Assembly (NCBI GenBank): GCA_037893225.1
Contig: JAZGUH010000322.1
Location: forward strand, 372,001 to 436,000
From: Hippasteria phrygiana
Taxonomy: Eukaryota > Echinodermata > Asteroidea > Valvatida > Goniasteridae
Reading direction: 5' to 3'
DNA: 64,000 nt
Position numbers and translations under genes: made by a program. Shown here piece by piece: positions 1 through 12,006 of this stretch (its first letter is position 1; every line of letters starts with the position of its first letter). The notes under the pieces are model-generated. The model had not been told where the DNA came from. It saw nothing but the letters and a program-made list of their open reading frames with translations, and made no database searches.

Positions 1-2867
1 TTAGTATTTTATAGCAAATACTGTAACACTGACCCGTTTAAAGTTTTGTGTGTATAGATGCTGGGAAAACAGAACAAAATGCTGTTCTTGTAGTCTGGTT
101 CCCTGACCCTACTTCAGACAAAACCACTGATCTCTATAAAAAAATCTGGATTGCGCTTTGGCCGTTCAAGTTGTAGATGCATCCGCCACATTACCACTCC
201 ATCCATAGCCGTATCCCTAAACGTAACGCGAACGTATAAGCCATACATACAGGTAGGCAGGCGCGCGCTATGGCTAGGACTACAGGCATCACAATGTTTA
301 TTTTGGATGTTCCACACATGCGCGCGCGCGTGCACGCGCGGTTATTTCAAAATAACCAATCAACGTTGGAAATGGGGAGTGGAAATATGGCGCCGGCGGT
401 CAATGCACAATCCAGATTTTTATACATGGAGCTGAGATCAGTGAACAAAACGGGGCAATTTATAGACGTCGGGGAATTACCGGGTCGGGGAACTAGATTA
501 TTTTCAAGGATGGGTTGCTGTGCTCTGTGCTGGAAATCGATACAAAAACTGCACTTTTCTTGAAAATGACGGCACACCAAGTGTCATGATTTTACAGGAA
601 GCTTGAGAATATTATTTACTTACAGTAGGTATTTCACAATAATTCAGAGGTTTTGTTTCCTGATGTTTGCAAATGTTGTATACATGTATTACCTTGAAGC
701 CTGGATAGTTGGAAATTGGCCCCAAGTACTCACAGTCACACAACAAAATGGTTCAAACACTGCACTTGGTTTTATTGACCTCTAAACAAAACATATATGT
801 GTACACAACTTGGCAGCATAGAAGAATTAATCATGAATCTATCATGGACAAAAAATAGCCATTTTGTTATCATTGCACATCACCACTTTAATTAAACACA
901 GTATAATGAAACTCATTAAGTACAATTAAGTTTTGTTTACATTGGTCTTGATGTTTAGATTGCAACCACCAGGACCTATGAATAAGAGGAACCATGAATA
1001 ATGAATATTAATTTGAATATATTAACACAAGAATACACTGAAATCACATACAATCAAGTTTATCCTTAAACTGCTGAATACAAATCAATAAATAAACACT
1101 TTGGGTAAAAAAAATCTGCCTGACCGAGTAACGGAAGAGCACAAGCAAACCTGTGAATGACAAAGAACACTAGTTTTGTGCAAAATGCGCTCACAAAATT
1201 TTAGATTAGAATATAAAAAATTAAAACATTCTAAAAATGGCAATAAACTTGTGAACTTACAGTAACCGTGGTTCCTGTCTGACACAGGCAAAGTGCAAAA
1301 ATGGTTCTTGCCTTCTCTCAAGGGTTTTGAGTTTGTTTTTTCAATGCTCAAACTTTCCTTCATATTTTTTTCCTGAAAGATTCTTGGCTCAAAGCAGATC
1401 TGTACCGACTGTTTCTAGCTGACAATAAATAAATCAAGTTAAATATATACATGTGCATTTGCAGTGTTTAGTCAAATGTTCTAACAGAAATCCATGCTAT
1501 TCTCCCCATTTATATTACACTTTTTCCTACAAATCCTAACATCTATTTCATAGCTGTTCATTTTAAATACGGATATCTTTGCAGATTCCTTAAGGTAAAT
1601 CTTGCACTCTGTCTATTTCAGTAGACTTTCAAGCATGGTGATGTCTAAACTACCGGTAGTCACATGCACACAATAGAAGATGACCTGACCTGTGAGCAGC
1701 ATTCTCCTCGGCAAAACAAATTTCACATTAACAGTCACTCCATAATTCCACGTCACACTTTTCTGGGGTTCAGTCATATTAAAACATAGCAAAACTTCAA
1801 CAGTTTTTAAACTGTGCTGGTCACCGAATGGACTGGCCTAAATTGGCATGCAGAAAAACACCCAAATATCTGCAGAGGGTCCTTGTGCCAGTTATAAATA
1901 TCTTTGGCATCCCAAACTGCTTCATGTCCAAAGCTGCCTGCAATTTTTCCTTTAAAAAATACAAGAAGAACAAAAATGTGGCAAATGCATCAAAAGATTA
2001 AAAAAAAAAAAATAAAAAAAAAAGTTCACCAATTGCAATATTTTATGATCGACAACCACTTTGGTTGGAAAAAGAATTACCCGTTGAAAAAATTTGGCTG
2101 TCATCTTTGAGAATATACTCGACAGTCATTTTGAAAGAAGAAAGATGGCATTTTGGACAGGGGGAAGGGAAGTAGGATGTTAAACATGTTTTTTTTTACT
2201 TTTCCACTTTTAGCTGAGCATAATGACATTGTTATTAAATACTACCTTTTTACCATTACATTGTATTTACAATGCAAAAGGCTACTGATGGTTAATATTC
2301 ACATGTACCGGGAGGATTATATGGCAACACGTCTTTCCAGATTTCATTTTCCCATTAATGTCAAAATTCACAACTCAAAGAATTCCAATACCTGCATGTG
2401 TATAGGTACACATGCCCTTTTAAAAAAAAAAAAATATTCAATACATTTTTTGTAAAAATCCCAAAACTGTTTAACTTCTGGTGGTAAATAGTCCAATGGA
2501 ATCCTTATTGAATACTGAAATGTTTTAAATTTTAATGAACTGATTAATCTACTATACATTTATGTACAATGTAATGTATACTCTGAAGACATATTAGCAA
2601 ATAGCAGCCTTTGCTGTGATTGATATATATATATATATATATACGACTTCTTTTTAAAAACAACTTTATCTATTAAATAGGTACAAAATAAAGGGGACCC
2701 TTATTCACATTACTTGTCTTTTTTTTAGGGAAAAACGTACAACACAAACATTTTCTGCTTTTTAAATATTGAGGATTTTACAAGACGAATAGGAATGAGC
2801 ATGGAGTGATTTGCAGCTATGAACGGCCGCAACACTCAACAGGATTGCAAAGGTCATGGGTCATAGG
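1..2867. other. Downstream/3' UTR region of SGSM3 with repeats
   Basis: No coding exon seen. About 1-690 is a copy of the interspersed repeat R1 (also near 24470, 30880, 54180 and 59600). An (AT)n microsatellite lies at 2622-2642 and A/T-rich runs occur throughout. Because the SGSM3 stop is at 2868-2870 and transcription runs leftward, part of this region is probably its 3' UTR; several TTTATT strings (AATAAA on the minus strand) are present and I cannot choose the real polyadenylation site. Confidence 0.5.
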
Positions 2868-2939
2868 TCAAAGGTCCCAGCTAAAGAGGTGGTGCTTGAT
2901 GAGCATGTCTTGGACGCTATCCTTCAAGGTTGTTGGTCT
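2868..2939 (-). CDS. SGSM3: SGSM3 terminal coding exon (end of RUN region, stop TGA)
   Basis: Acceptor CACATACAG, then 24 codons ending TGA. The last residues read K-H-H-L-F-S-W-D-L, matching the conserved C-terminal tail of SGSM3 (MLxKHHLFSWD). Phase 0 join to exon 4567-4765. Confidence 0.93.
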   Translation of the reverse strand, partial: RPTTLKDSVQDMLIKHHLFSWDL

Positions 2940-2984
2940 CTGTATGTGAAAAATAAACAAACAGACGCAATATTGCATTGGCTA

Positions 2985-3165
2985 TGTAGTTTGTTTGACG
3001 AACTATAAGTTAAAAAGTCATATCCTCATTGAGTGATCCCCACAATGTCGCTTCCGAGGTGGTATCGTAAAATTGGGTGTGATCCCTGTGATCGCCGGTA
3101 CGGTATTCCTGAGGTCGCATGTTCAAATCCCGCTTCTGCCAGTTTTCTTTGTTCACTTTGAAAAG
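2985..3165 (+). repeat. tRNA-derived SINE, body followed by partial head
   Basis: The body (TCCTCATTGAGTGATCCCC and what follows) matches the copy at 18541-18640. It runs into a head remnant with GCCGGTACGGTA and a degenerate B box, ending in the shared CCAGTTTTCTTTGTTCACTT tail. The 5' half of the head (A box) is missing. Confidence 0.7.
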
Positions 3166-3574
3166 AAAAACATTACACCAAAATAATTTCAAGGTTAAAT
3201 CTCACCAATACTGGAAAAACCTCTTTCCACTCTCCTCTCAATTTTTCGGCAACTTAGACCATACGATACCACATGCTTGACATCCTGCAATTTGTTGTCG
3301 AGGTTTATACCACAAATTGTTTGCGGTAATAGGCATTCATGACAAAGCACTGGTCCAAAAATTACATGAATCTAGGGTAATTAGTGAAAGGTTACAAAGA
3401 GACACAGGTTAAAAACAAACTTATAGGCCTAATTAGCCCTTGAAGGATGCCATGAAATTGGGTCTTAGCGCACGAAACTGCGCGGGAGGAATATGCTAGA
3501 AATTCAGGTTAAAAAAAATCACAGTTTACCTGCAAAAATATTCTTGGCATTATCTCTGCCAACAGTTTAATAAG

Positions 3575-3893
3575 TTAAGTCCATCTTTCCCGACGCGTGG
3601 AAATATTCCTCCAAAAATGTAAAGAAAAGAAGATATTTCCCGGCTCAAAAGTGTCTCGATACCTTGTTGCCTGCTGCATGAAACGCAAGAGGTGTTTCAT
3701 GGATTGCTCATATACCAAATTGGTCAGGCACGCTGAGAACGTCGCGGTGCTGGCACTAGATGTGCGCGACAAGACATTGCTCCTCTTGTTTGTAAAGTCA
3801 GCACAACGTTGAGACGCCTTTGAGCCAGAAATATCTCATTTTCTTTACATTTTTGTAGGAATATTTCTACGCGTCGGGAAAGATGGACTATTA
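3575..3893. mobile_element. Foldback/MITE with about 55-bp inverted ends
   Basis: Left end AGTCCATCTTTCCCGACGCG is mirrored at the right end by CGCGTCGGGAAAGATGGACT, and the inverted match continues through the AAATGTAAAGAAAA region. Flanks carry TTAA on the left and TATTAA on the right, suggesting a TTAA target. No protein-coding capacity. Confidence 0.75.
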
Positions 3894-3895
3894 AC

Positions 3896-4132
3896 AGATT
3901 GGCCGAAAATGAAAAATCCACAAGGACCCCAGATCAACATCTACAGTTTGTATTTGCCTAAAGGCACCCCCCTTAAATATACGTTTTTATTGGTCTATGT
4001 CCACTTTTACAGGGTAAAAACACCTTCAGGAAAACATCTCGGGAATTTCAGATTGCAAAAGAGATTCTTTAAAAAAATTAAAATCCTGACAAAAAATCCT
4101 GAAATCAGGAAAAATCCTGACAAATCTCATCC
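3896..4132. mobile_element. GGGGTGAGATT-family short element, degraded copy
   Basis: Shares internal sequence with 9212-9461, 16199-16428 and 19196-19463: AGATTGGCC at the left, and at the right AGGAAAAATCCTGACAAATC. This copy has lost the terminal GGGGTG and CACCCC. Confidence 0.65.
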
Positions 4133-4566
4133 ATATATTAAACGGTTGGCAGAGATGAATGCGGGGTAAACTGTGATGTTTAAATCTCAATTTCCAGCAT
4201 TGACCTCCCATGCAGTTTCGTGTGCTGCGATGTCATTTTATGGTGTCCATCTGGGGCTACGGCCTAATTAGTATGACCATGCAACTTCGAAAGTCCATAT
4301 CTCTGGTATTATAGCACGAACGGAGACCTTTTTTGTTTTTGTTACAATTACGAATTTCTTAAACAGCTCCATCTTTCTCTTGCATACAGACCACCTTAGT
4401 GTGATCCCAACAAAATTATGCACTTTTGACCTTTAACCCCTGAAAAGTATTTGAAAAAAAAAACCCATCAGATCAGCGAAAATCGGCTGGCCCTTGATAG
4501 TAAATTGTCCAGTTGGGAGTCATCTCACTCATGAGGTAGAGTAATTCTACAATACGTCATCCATAC

Positions 4567-4765
4567 CCCAATTTTTGGATTTCCTTTCTTGTGGGGGATC
4601 TCCCAGTCCTGCGACAGGTTGAACGCAAACCGGGACAGGATCCGCAGCTCGCACTTGATCTGCACCCAGCCGGGGCTGCGTAGGAAGGACCAGGGGTAGT
4701 ACCACTTCTCTATGATCTTCTCGCAGGAGCAGAGGCACTCAAGCCAGAGGTGGAGAACTTGCTCA
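4567..4765 (-). CDS. SGSM3: SGSM3 exon, RUN region
   Basis: Acceptor TCATGTCAG, donor GTATGG. Encodes E-Q-V-L-H-L-W-L-E and then [17 protein letters not shown], a block almost identical to vertebrate SGSM3. Its first base completes an Asn codon with the two A's ending exon 5715-5920. The end (phase 0, after ATT GGG) is inferred from the only donor matching the next exon. Confidence 0.92.
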
Positions 4766-5714
4766 CTGACATGAGAACAAATCAGAACGTCAAAGGAAAA
4801 ATGGGAGGAAAAACCGACGACTTTTACATTCGTCTCGAAACGAAGTATTCCTTAGGATATCACAGTGTTCTATTTTTGGCAGGTCTGTGATGTGACGCCA
4901 TCTTGTCAGCCACTCAAGCAGGCCTCATATAAGTAAGCCGGTGCTTAGACAAACGTTAAATACCAACACCGCGCATTCCCAGACTGCCCTAATAGTAAGA
5001 AAAGTGTGTCTCCCTAATTAAAATCATTAGAGCCAAAAGTCCCAGACATGTACACACTGCCGAAGTTAAGCAACGTTGACTGCAGGCAGTACTTGGATGG
5101 GAGACCACACCATGTATTGCTTGCATTAGCGTGCCTGGCAATAATAAGTGCCTTGGACTGGGGCACGACAGGCCCTTGTGTTTATCATGAAAGATCACAT
5201 CCTTTGGAAGGGACGCTGGTGAAGAGGTGCCGTATGACAGGACTAGCACACTTCAAAGAGCCCAGAGCACCTGTGCTGAAAGAGGGGTTTACCCCCCAGT
5301 ACCCCAGGTCAGCATAACATTGTGTCCATCTGGAAACTAGCTCAAGGAATCCTTGGTAAAAAGGTGATCCATCAACCCTAACCCTACAGAACCCTACAGA
5401 ACAAGATCCAACAACAGAAAACTTCTGTTGGATCGTGTAATCAGAGCAGAGATCCAAAGGATTGCCCTACCTGTTGGGCCCAGCTGGCTTTACACCTCAG
5501 TATCTCTTAAGTATTGTTGGATTCAGCATGGTCCTTATGAAATACTTGAAGCAGGGTTATGGTTAAAAATCTTCCAACAGGTGACATGGTGACCATCCAT
5601 AAATTTAAAAAGCTGCTTTGAAACAGCAATGAAATTTAATGGTGGCAAGCCGGGATAACATTCCAAGAAGTCAACAGAGGGCGCTCTATATACAGCAGCG
5701 TGGACTTCACTTAC
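4766..5714. other. SGSM3 intron with 5S-like sequence
   Basis: Contains a 5S rRNA-like stretch at about 5055-5116 and one copy of the CCCTAACCCTACAGAAC / ATCCAACAACAG type short repeat near 5375-5430. No exon seen. Confidence 0.55.
5055..5116 (+). repeat. 5S rRNA-derived SINE fragment
   Basis: CCGAAGTTAAGCAACGTT and AGTACTTGGATGGGAGACCA are the internal-promoter half of 5S rRNA; the rest of the 5S is missing or altered, so this is a 5S-derived SINE head or 5S pseudogene rather than a functional 5S gene. Confidence 0.7.
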
Positions 5715-5920
5715 TTCAGTCCCTGGCAGATGAGTGACCGCAGCTTAACGTCCATCTGAGCGTGGGCCGAGTCATGAGTCAGATTGACTGACTGGACCGA
5801 TCTATACAGGAGCTCCTCGGGGGTCAAGACTTTACCGTCCTCGTCCAGCCGGTAGGTCTTGCACAGAACCAGGCGGGAGTAGACCGACTCAAAGTCCTTC
5901 TCGACTTCTTTACAACTTGC
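5715..5920 (-). CDS. SGSM3: SGSM3 exon, RUN region
   Basis: Acceptor TCTGCCAG, donor GTAAGTG. Encodes [18 protein letters not shown] followed by the [15 protein letters not shown] block, strongly conserved in SGSM3. Phase 0 start, ends with two bases of a split Asn codon. Confidence 0.94.
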
Positions 5921-6338
5921 CTGGCAGATGAGATACAAGTTTAGCAATTTCACTAGGATTGCATGCATTGGCGATTCAGACGGAGCAACAAATATTGGAA
6001 CAAACACATTTTGTCACTCCCCTGCACCCCCCCCCCCCCCCACCAAAAAAAAGAAAGAAAAAGGAATTGTCAGCAGAGCTGGTCCTATTTTTTTCTTTTC
6101 ATTCAAGGCAAATTATTTCGAGAATGTGTGGAATTTTTCTATATATTTTCAAAAATAGAAATCTCAAAACTTGATAAAGGTTAGGGGCTCCTCTTGAACT
6201 GTTATCAATTACATGTTTCAAGTCATTCCAATTAACAAGCAGTCTGTGGCAGTATATTATGATTTAAATTTTCTTTGGCACTAGAACAAAATTTGTCAGG
6301 ATTTTTCCATAATTCTTCAAACCAAAAATTTATCTCAC

Positions 6339-6432
6339 CTCTTCAATGAAGAGCCATGGATGACAGGGTCCTCCCAAGACGGACGGCTGCTTCAAACCAT
6401 GCTCAAACAGACTCTTTAGGGTCGGGCACAGT
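6339..6432 (-). CDS. SGSM3: SGSM3 exon, RUN region
   Basis: Acceptor TTTTTTGCAG, donor GTGAGA. Encodes [17 protein letters not shown] and C-H-P-W-L-F-I-E-E. First base completes a Thr codon from the exon at 6992. Confidence 0.93.
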
Positions 6433-6991
6433 CTGCAAAAAATAACACAAGTTAGACACGGACAAACAAGTGGTGTACAAAAGATCCGAGATTTTAAGGA
6501 AAAATGAAAATTAGTGGTGGGATATAAATGTAGATTTTGTTTTAAACATTCGGTTTGAATTCCACTATTCAGTTTTGATTTTGGACACTGGATATTCGAA
6601 AGCAACCTTAAAAAAGATAAACCTTCCATTTTTTGTGACACGGGCTAAAGAAAACAACTGGAACATCCTCCAACTGGCTCCGTGGTCTCTGATTGTAACT
6701 GCATTCACTCGCTAGTGGTCTTCTTGGTATATGAATAGCCCGCCCATCTATTGTTTTCTACATTACAGCTCTGGAGTGTTTTTGTCAAGGCCCAGTGGTC
6801 ACTGAATCCTGCAAACTATATCCAGTCATTGGGAGGGCTTTTCATGCGGCACCTCACTCGTCACTTTTTGTTGGCATGACTATGAGCTAGATGGGAACCT
6901 CCGGTGAAATCAGATAACCAGTTTGAATAAAAATTAGAAAAACCGGATTTGGAAATCTCTGATATCTCCCACTACTAGTGAAAATACTTAC
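6433..6991. other. SGSM3 intron, nothing recognised
   Basis: A/T-rich intronic sequence with no exon, RNA gene or repeat that I can name. Confidence 0.5.
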
Positions 6992-7100
6992 GTTCCTCTG
7001 ACGAGGTCTGTGATGGTCTCTGTGACCGCATCGTCACCAGCACTTGTGTACTGTTTACTTCGTTCGTCTAGAAGCTCAACAAACTTGGCGGGAAACCAAC
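6992..7100 (-). CDS. SGSM3: SGSM3 exon, end of SH3 and start of RUN
   Basis: Acceptor GCTACCAG, donor GTAAGT. Encodes [15 protein letters not shown], containing the conserved SH3 Pro and the V-E-(V/L)-L strand, then the linker D-D-A-V-T-E leading to D-L-V-R-G-T of the RUN domain. Confidence 0.94.
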
Positions 7101-7918
7101 CTGGTAGCAAACACGATAAAAAAAACTTACACATATTCATTTCCCCAAGTGAAATCAGATACTTACACCAGGTAAATATGCCCAGTACAAACACTGAATA
7201 GAGCATGCAAACATTTTGACTTTTATGTAGACTTCTTGGTAACAAACATGGACTAATCTAGTCACAGACTCATCAAATTCCATTTTCCCAATAGCGATGT
7301 ACATGATTTATTGGAACTTGAAGTCTTTTATTTTTTATTATTTTGGTCGCCAGTTTGCAATATTTCCAACATGTTGCATTTTGAAACTGTTTTTCTTTCA
7401 CAGAACCATGTATTGCAGTTAACCAACTCAGACCAGTCCAGAAAAATAGTCAAAACAAAAACAAGTTGTAACTGTCACAAGCCATGTCCAGAGGTCCCTG
7501 GTTTTTGCGGTAAACTTGTAAGTTCTATTGAAGGAGGTAAAGTGCTGATACCTCATACACAACCTCTTTACCTCACTTCTTCAAGATGGGAGTAGGGGGC
7601 ATAGCACTGACAAACTGGATGGTTGGAATGGTGGATTTACAAACAAGAATTATGACAACCATTTTTACAAGGGGCTTTGGATTTTTTTCCTATTTTTTAA
7701 AACTTTTACATTACCCAAGGGTCCGTTTGTAAATTTAATTGCCACTTTTAATATATTTACATAGTTGCTTTCTATTTTCAAATGTCATTGTAAATTATAA
7801 AATTCCATGTAATTCAGCCTTCGGCTACAATACGATTGTTAATCAATAAACCAATAAACTAATCTAAAAAATTTTTTTTAATGAATGTTTCTCTTTGAAC
7901 TCAATGATATTTCCTTAC
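7101..7918. other. SGSM3 intron, nothing recognised
   Basis: No exon or named repeat seen; A/T-rich with long homopolymer stretches. Confidence 0.5.
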
Positions 7919-7973
7919 CTCTGAGTCCATTCAGCTCACCGACCCAACAATGCTCATCCTTCTGTGAAATTAT
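7919..7973 (-). CDS. SGSM3: SGSM3 exon, SH3 core
   Basis: 55-bp exon, acceptor ATTTTGCAG, donor GTAAGG. Encodes [16 protein letters not shown], including the conserved SH3 tryptophan (C-W) and the following G-E-L-x-G-x-R-G turn. Confidence 0.92.
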
Positions 7974-8201
7974 CTGCAAAATAAACACATGCCACATTAG
8001 TCAAATTCAATTACCCGACACTGCTGGATCCAACAAGATCTTAATGCAAGCAATTCAGTTTTATCTTGTTGATTTCATTGACCTAAGCACTGAGCAAAAG
8101 ATCTTTACTTCCGGCAGTTCGATTCCACATCCAATGATTCCATTTTATCTACGCTAATTGCAATATCCATAGAGGTATGGCGTACGATTCTCAACACTCA
8201 C

Positions 8202-8357
8202 CGTGATTATGTCATTCTTGCGGAAGCCCAGCTCATCGTCATCGTGTCTCTCAAAGTCCAGGAGTGCCTTGGCCCTCCGTCTCCGATTCCTCGTCACGTC
8301 GACAAACTGCTCATGGTCTTTCTGATGGCTCTCCAACGAATAGTCTGGTACCAAGGA
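8202..8357 (-). CDS. SGSM3: SGSM3 exon, start of SH3
   Basis: Acceptor TTGGACAG, donor GTGAGT. Encodes [12 protein letters not shown], then [32 protein letters not shown] is the ALYDY-type SH3 opening motif. 52 codons, phase 0 at both ends. Confidence 0.95.
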
Positions 8358-9034
8358 CTGTCCAATGAACAACATAAACAGGTAACAAGTTTGGTATCCA
8401 GACCATTATCCCTAACCCTGCTGAATCCATAAAAAAGTAAATTTTCAAACTGAACAAAGTAAACTGGCATGGGTGGGATTTGAACCTGCGACCTCCGGAA
8501 TACCGTACCGGCGCTCTACCAATTGAGCTATCTTGCCCTATGTTGGCGGTCTCCCAAATTGTCAGTATCTTTGTCTCAGATCAAGTCCCGCTCCTGCCAG
8601 TTTTCTTTGTTCACTTTGAAAATTCATTCAAAATCACCTGGTCAGTTTCCCTTGTGGTTTGTTTGATGATATTAAAAAAAATATAAATGTCTATATTCTG
8701 TGATTATTAAATACAAGTGAGGTTACTAAAGATGAAAATTTACCGCAACAAACCTGACATAACTGTTTGTACCCCAATATTGTCTTGTTACATTGCCCTT
8801 TTCAGTAAATAAATATGATGTTTAAGTGAAATTATGAGAATGTTCTAAGACAGTGAGGGCAAAAATAGCACTTCGTTATCCAATGTCATGTCTCAACTAC
8901 CAACAAGAAACAGCCCCACTTTCTTAATTGGTAGAAAATAGGGTTTATAAAGTTTAGAAATGTCCCGAGTATGTGACATCAGTGACTGTGGCTCTAGCAT
9001 TTCAAATTCTGAAGGGACTCGACAAACGACTCAC
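8358..9034. other. SGSM3 intron with two tRNA-SINE pieces
   Basis: A minus-strand SINE head at about 8464-8545 abuts a plus-strand tail/body at about 8580-8690. The rest is unremarkable. Confidence 0.6.
8464..8690. repeat. tRNA-derived SINE, inverted head next to plus-strand tail
   Basis: On the minus strand 8464-8545 contains TAGCTCAATTGGTAGAGCGC (A box) and a GGTTC-type B box. From about 8585 the same family appears on the plus strand (CCTGCCAGTTTTCTTTGTTC and the CAGTTTCCCTTGTGG body). The head-to-tail inversion implies two insertions or a rearrangement. Confidence 0.75.
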
Positions 9035-9162
9035 GATTTTGGCGTTCTTGGGGTCGATAGACTGGAAGTGTCTGCCGATCTGAAGGATGGACTCCCGCAG
9101 GTCGGACACTAGCTCCGTCTGCCGGATGTTCTTAGCTTTCAGGTCTTCACTCTCATTCAGTC
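9035..9162 (-). CDS. SGSM3: SGSM3 exon, linker between TBC and SH3
   Basis: Acceptor TCGCCCAG, donor GTGAGT. Encodes E-D-L-K-A-K-N-I-R-Q-T-E-L-V-S-D-L-R-E and R-H-F-Q-S-I-D-P-K-N, closely matching the helical linker of SGSM3. Confidence 0.94.
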
Positions 9163-9211
9163 CTGGGCGACGTGGGGGGGAGGGATAGAAAGGAAAAAGT
9201 TACACTTATAC

Positions 9212-9461
9212 AGGGGTGAGATTGGCCGAAAATGGGGGTTGCTGAGCACCCCAGAGCAATGTAGGGTCTATGGTTTGAATTTAAGGTACTCCTTAAAATA
9301 TCCGTTTCGGTCTATATCCACTTTTGCAGGTAAAGCACTTTTAGGGTAACAACTCAGGAATTTCATATTTCAAAAGAGATTATTTAAAAATTCAGAAATC
9401 AGTAAAAATCCTGACAACAAAAATCTTGAAATCGGGACAAATCCCGACAAGTCTAACCCCT
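9212..9461. mobile_element. GGGGTGAGATT-family short element
   Basis: Begins AGGGGTGAGATTGGCC and ends with a degraded GACAAGTCTAACCCCT, an imperfect inverted terminal match. Internal sequence shared with the other copies. Confidence 0.7.
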
Positions 9462-9679
9462 GACTTATAGCACGTGAACAATTTGTGCACAGCAAAGTTG
9501 AACATCCTTTTGAATGGTTTACAGTCTAAGCAACCAATTCCTGACCAACTAAAAGCCCAAAATTGCCCTGATGAGTGACTTTGGGTTATCAATGTTTGCA
9601 TGAGAGGAACAACTGTTCACCTGTACTCAAACAGGGAATGGGGAGGGGATGACACGTCCCTGAAAACTTCAATACATAC

Positions 9680-9734
9680 CAAAAAGGCTTCCCATGAATG
9701 ACTTCTTCCTGTGAAGCTGGCGTTTGTGTATGTG
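9680..9734 (-). CDS. SGSM3: SGSM3 small exon, basic linker
   Basis: 55-bp exon with acceptor ATTTTCAG and donor GTATGT. Encodes a basic stretch H-K-R-Q-L-H-R-K-K-S then S-L-F-G, equivalent to the RRRTQRRKS...LLFG segment of vertebrate SGSM3. Ends with one base of a Gly codon. Confidence 0.88.
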
Positions 9735-10303
9735 CTGAAAATGAAAAGGCGAATATTGATAAAATCCAACTACAACAAATTACCACTATCTTTACAACTA
9801 TCTATTTCTACTATCTTGTCATGAATTTTTCATTCTTTCATATCCAGAAAAACCGAATACCACTTCAGTTGTGTTGGGTACTAATACAAATTTTTAATTT
9901 GCATTTTATTTTTGCCTCAATTTACAAATTGATATCAGGGTCAAATATTAACCTCTTGAATACGGACGATGGCCAAAGCCACGCTTTGAAAAAGACCACC
10001 TGGCCGGTTGTTGTCTATATGCACATTCCTGCACGTACTCAATCCATTCATGTTTCAACTATATTGTTCTTGAATGGGAGTGTAATGAAGAGACACAAAT
10101 TTGACACGAAGGGGGAGGGGGGCTCAAAGTGCAATGAATAGGACCACTGTGGTGCCTCTTGATTCCATTTACGCACAGCCCGATCTTGGAATACCAGCCC
10201 AGCTCCAGCTCCAGCTCCAGCCCCTAGCCCCTAGCCCCAGCCCCCCACCCCTCCCCATCAATAACAGCCGGACACAAGGGGTTTAAGTGGGATTGGAACA
10301 CAC
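9735..10303. other. SGSM3 intron with GC-rich simple repeat
   Basis: A C-rich repeat built from CAGCTC and CCCTAGC units lies at about 10197-10250. Nothing else recognised. Confidence 0.5.
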
Positions 10304-10435
10304 CTGCTTTGGCAAATTGCCCGTATTCTCGGGGTTGACGATCGCCCCTTGCTCAGCCATCAAGTATGCGAGATGTTTCCGCCGATGGGTATCGACGATG
10401 ATGTCCGTCAAGGATGCAGAATGTTTCATTCCCAC
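10304..10435 (-). CDS. SGSM3: SGSM3 exon, C-terminal end of TBC region
   Basis: Acceptor TGGTTTCAG, donor GTGTGT. Encodes S-A-S-L-T-D-I-I-V-D-T-H-R-R-K-H-L-A-Y-L-M-A-E-Q-G, matching the GSLTDVAVETQRRKHLAYLI block of vertebrate SGSM3. 44 codons, phase 0. Confidence 0.94.
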
Positions 10436-10906
10436 CTGAAACCAACGAAGAATATCACCAATGATTTAGTTTACGATGTTTAAAAACACCTGTAAACATA
10501 AAAATGGAATGCTGGATTTGAAACTCATCGTGCACGCCATTTTGCATAATAGTGATTGAATAGCTGTGGTCACATGATCTCATTGTTGATCATGTGATCT
10601 ATAGCAGAATAGACTGTCATGCCCTATTTCCAAAAGAAGGGAGACTGGTACGTATACAAAAAAAGAATATGCCGTATTGCATTGTTTTGCAATGTGTTTG
10701 TAAGCAACACAGAATTCATCACAAGTTTAAATTTGTGTATGACATGTTCTCCATTTCAGTGTCACGTTACTGATAAATGGGTACATGCTTTTGTGAATTA
10801 GTAGTATGTCTTGTAAAGTAAAGTCTTGTAATTTATGTCACCAGAAACGTGATATACACGGTATGTTCAGCTCGGTCACAGTATTACAAGCAGTACGTGT
10901 ATGTAC

Positions 10907-12006
10907 GTGGGTCATTCCATGAAGTTGGGTACCGGTACATAAAGTGTGACATTTTGTCAAAAAGGGCAATATTTAAACCCTAACAAATAAATTTTCTACC
11001 TTTATCAGTTTTCCCTGATCTGGATAAGTTGTTCATGCACACTTGCAATTAGTACTAAATAGTAGTTGCACTCGTCCAATAAAGTTGTTCATGCACACTT
11101 GCAATTAGTACTAAATAGTAGTTGCACTAGTCCAATAAAGGATTCGTTGGATTGTTTTTTCACACTCGAAGATATATAGTCAAAATGTGTGTGTGACATT
11201 CCTCCAAATTTGGTGTCCTGTTACATGTGAAACCAGTACCTTAAAATGTCATTATATTCTCTCTGCTTTTATTAATTTGTCTAATTGTTACTAATTTTAT
11301 AAACTTATAAGTACATGTCTTATTAGGATATGAAACTTGCGATTCTTCTAAGAAAGCTGGTAGATATAGGCCCATGGGTCATTCTGTGAATGAAAAAAAA
11401 TGGTGTCTGTGTTACATGTGAAACCGTAAAACACATTTTCTGACATATTTCAATTGATTTGCATTGAACACGTCTGCATTTTATGAACTAGTTAAGGATA
11501 TATATCTCTAATGAAAAGATATGAAAATCAGACCTCTTCAGTAGATATGAGGCATAAAATATGATTTTTTGTGGATTTCACATGTAACAGACACCGGTGT
11601 CCATGTTACATGTAAAACCCATAGCTTATTTGTACCATATCGCTGTAAATTTCAATTGCAAGCGTCCGACTTCCATTTGTTCAATATTGCTGTCTGTAAG
11701 TACACAGAATGTGGTTTAGTAAAGAAAGTGTTGAAAAAGTTCTTAAGATATGGTAAAAATAAGGTACTGGTTTCACATGTAACAGGGACACCAAAAGACT
11801 TGGTGTCCTGTTACGGTGTGATAGTTTATCCTTATCGTGTATGAAGAAATTACATATGATTTGTAAAATTCATGTTGTGAATTGGGTATTAGTGCTGCTC
11901 GGACACACATAATATGTTTTGGGTATATAAATAACTGAATGTGAAGAAATCCTCAAATTTTCACAACTTGTGTGAAAAAGTGTACCAACTTCATGGAATG
12001 ACCCAC
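10907..12006. mobile_element. 1.1-kb non-autonomous element with GTGGGTCATTCC ends
   Basis: Left end GTGGGTCATTCCATGAAGTT is mirrored by AACTTCATGGAATGACCCAC on the right. Inside, a 56-bp segment starting near 11031 is tandemly duplicated at 11087, and the string TTACATGTGAAACC recurs. No transposase seen. Confidence 0.75.

Larger units (their letters stand above)
2940..4566. other. SGSM3 intron with SINE pieces and two inverted-repeat elements
   Basis: Holds a tRNA-SINE body and partial head at about 2985-3165, a foldback element at 3575-3893 and a GGGGTGAGATT-family element at 3896-4132. The rest shows nothing I can name. Confidence 0.6.

Noticed and set aside
5055..5116. Functional 5S rRNA gene
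   Set aside because: Only about half of the 5S sequence is recognisable and it runs into unrelated DNA; a SINE head or pseudogene fits better.
9698..10141. 147-codon plus-strand frame
   Set aside because: Antisense to an SGSM3 exon at its start and otherwise intronic; no domain.
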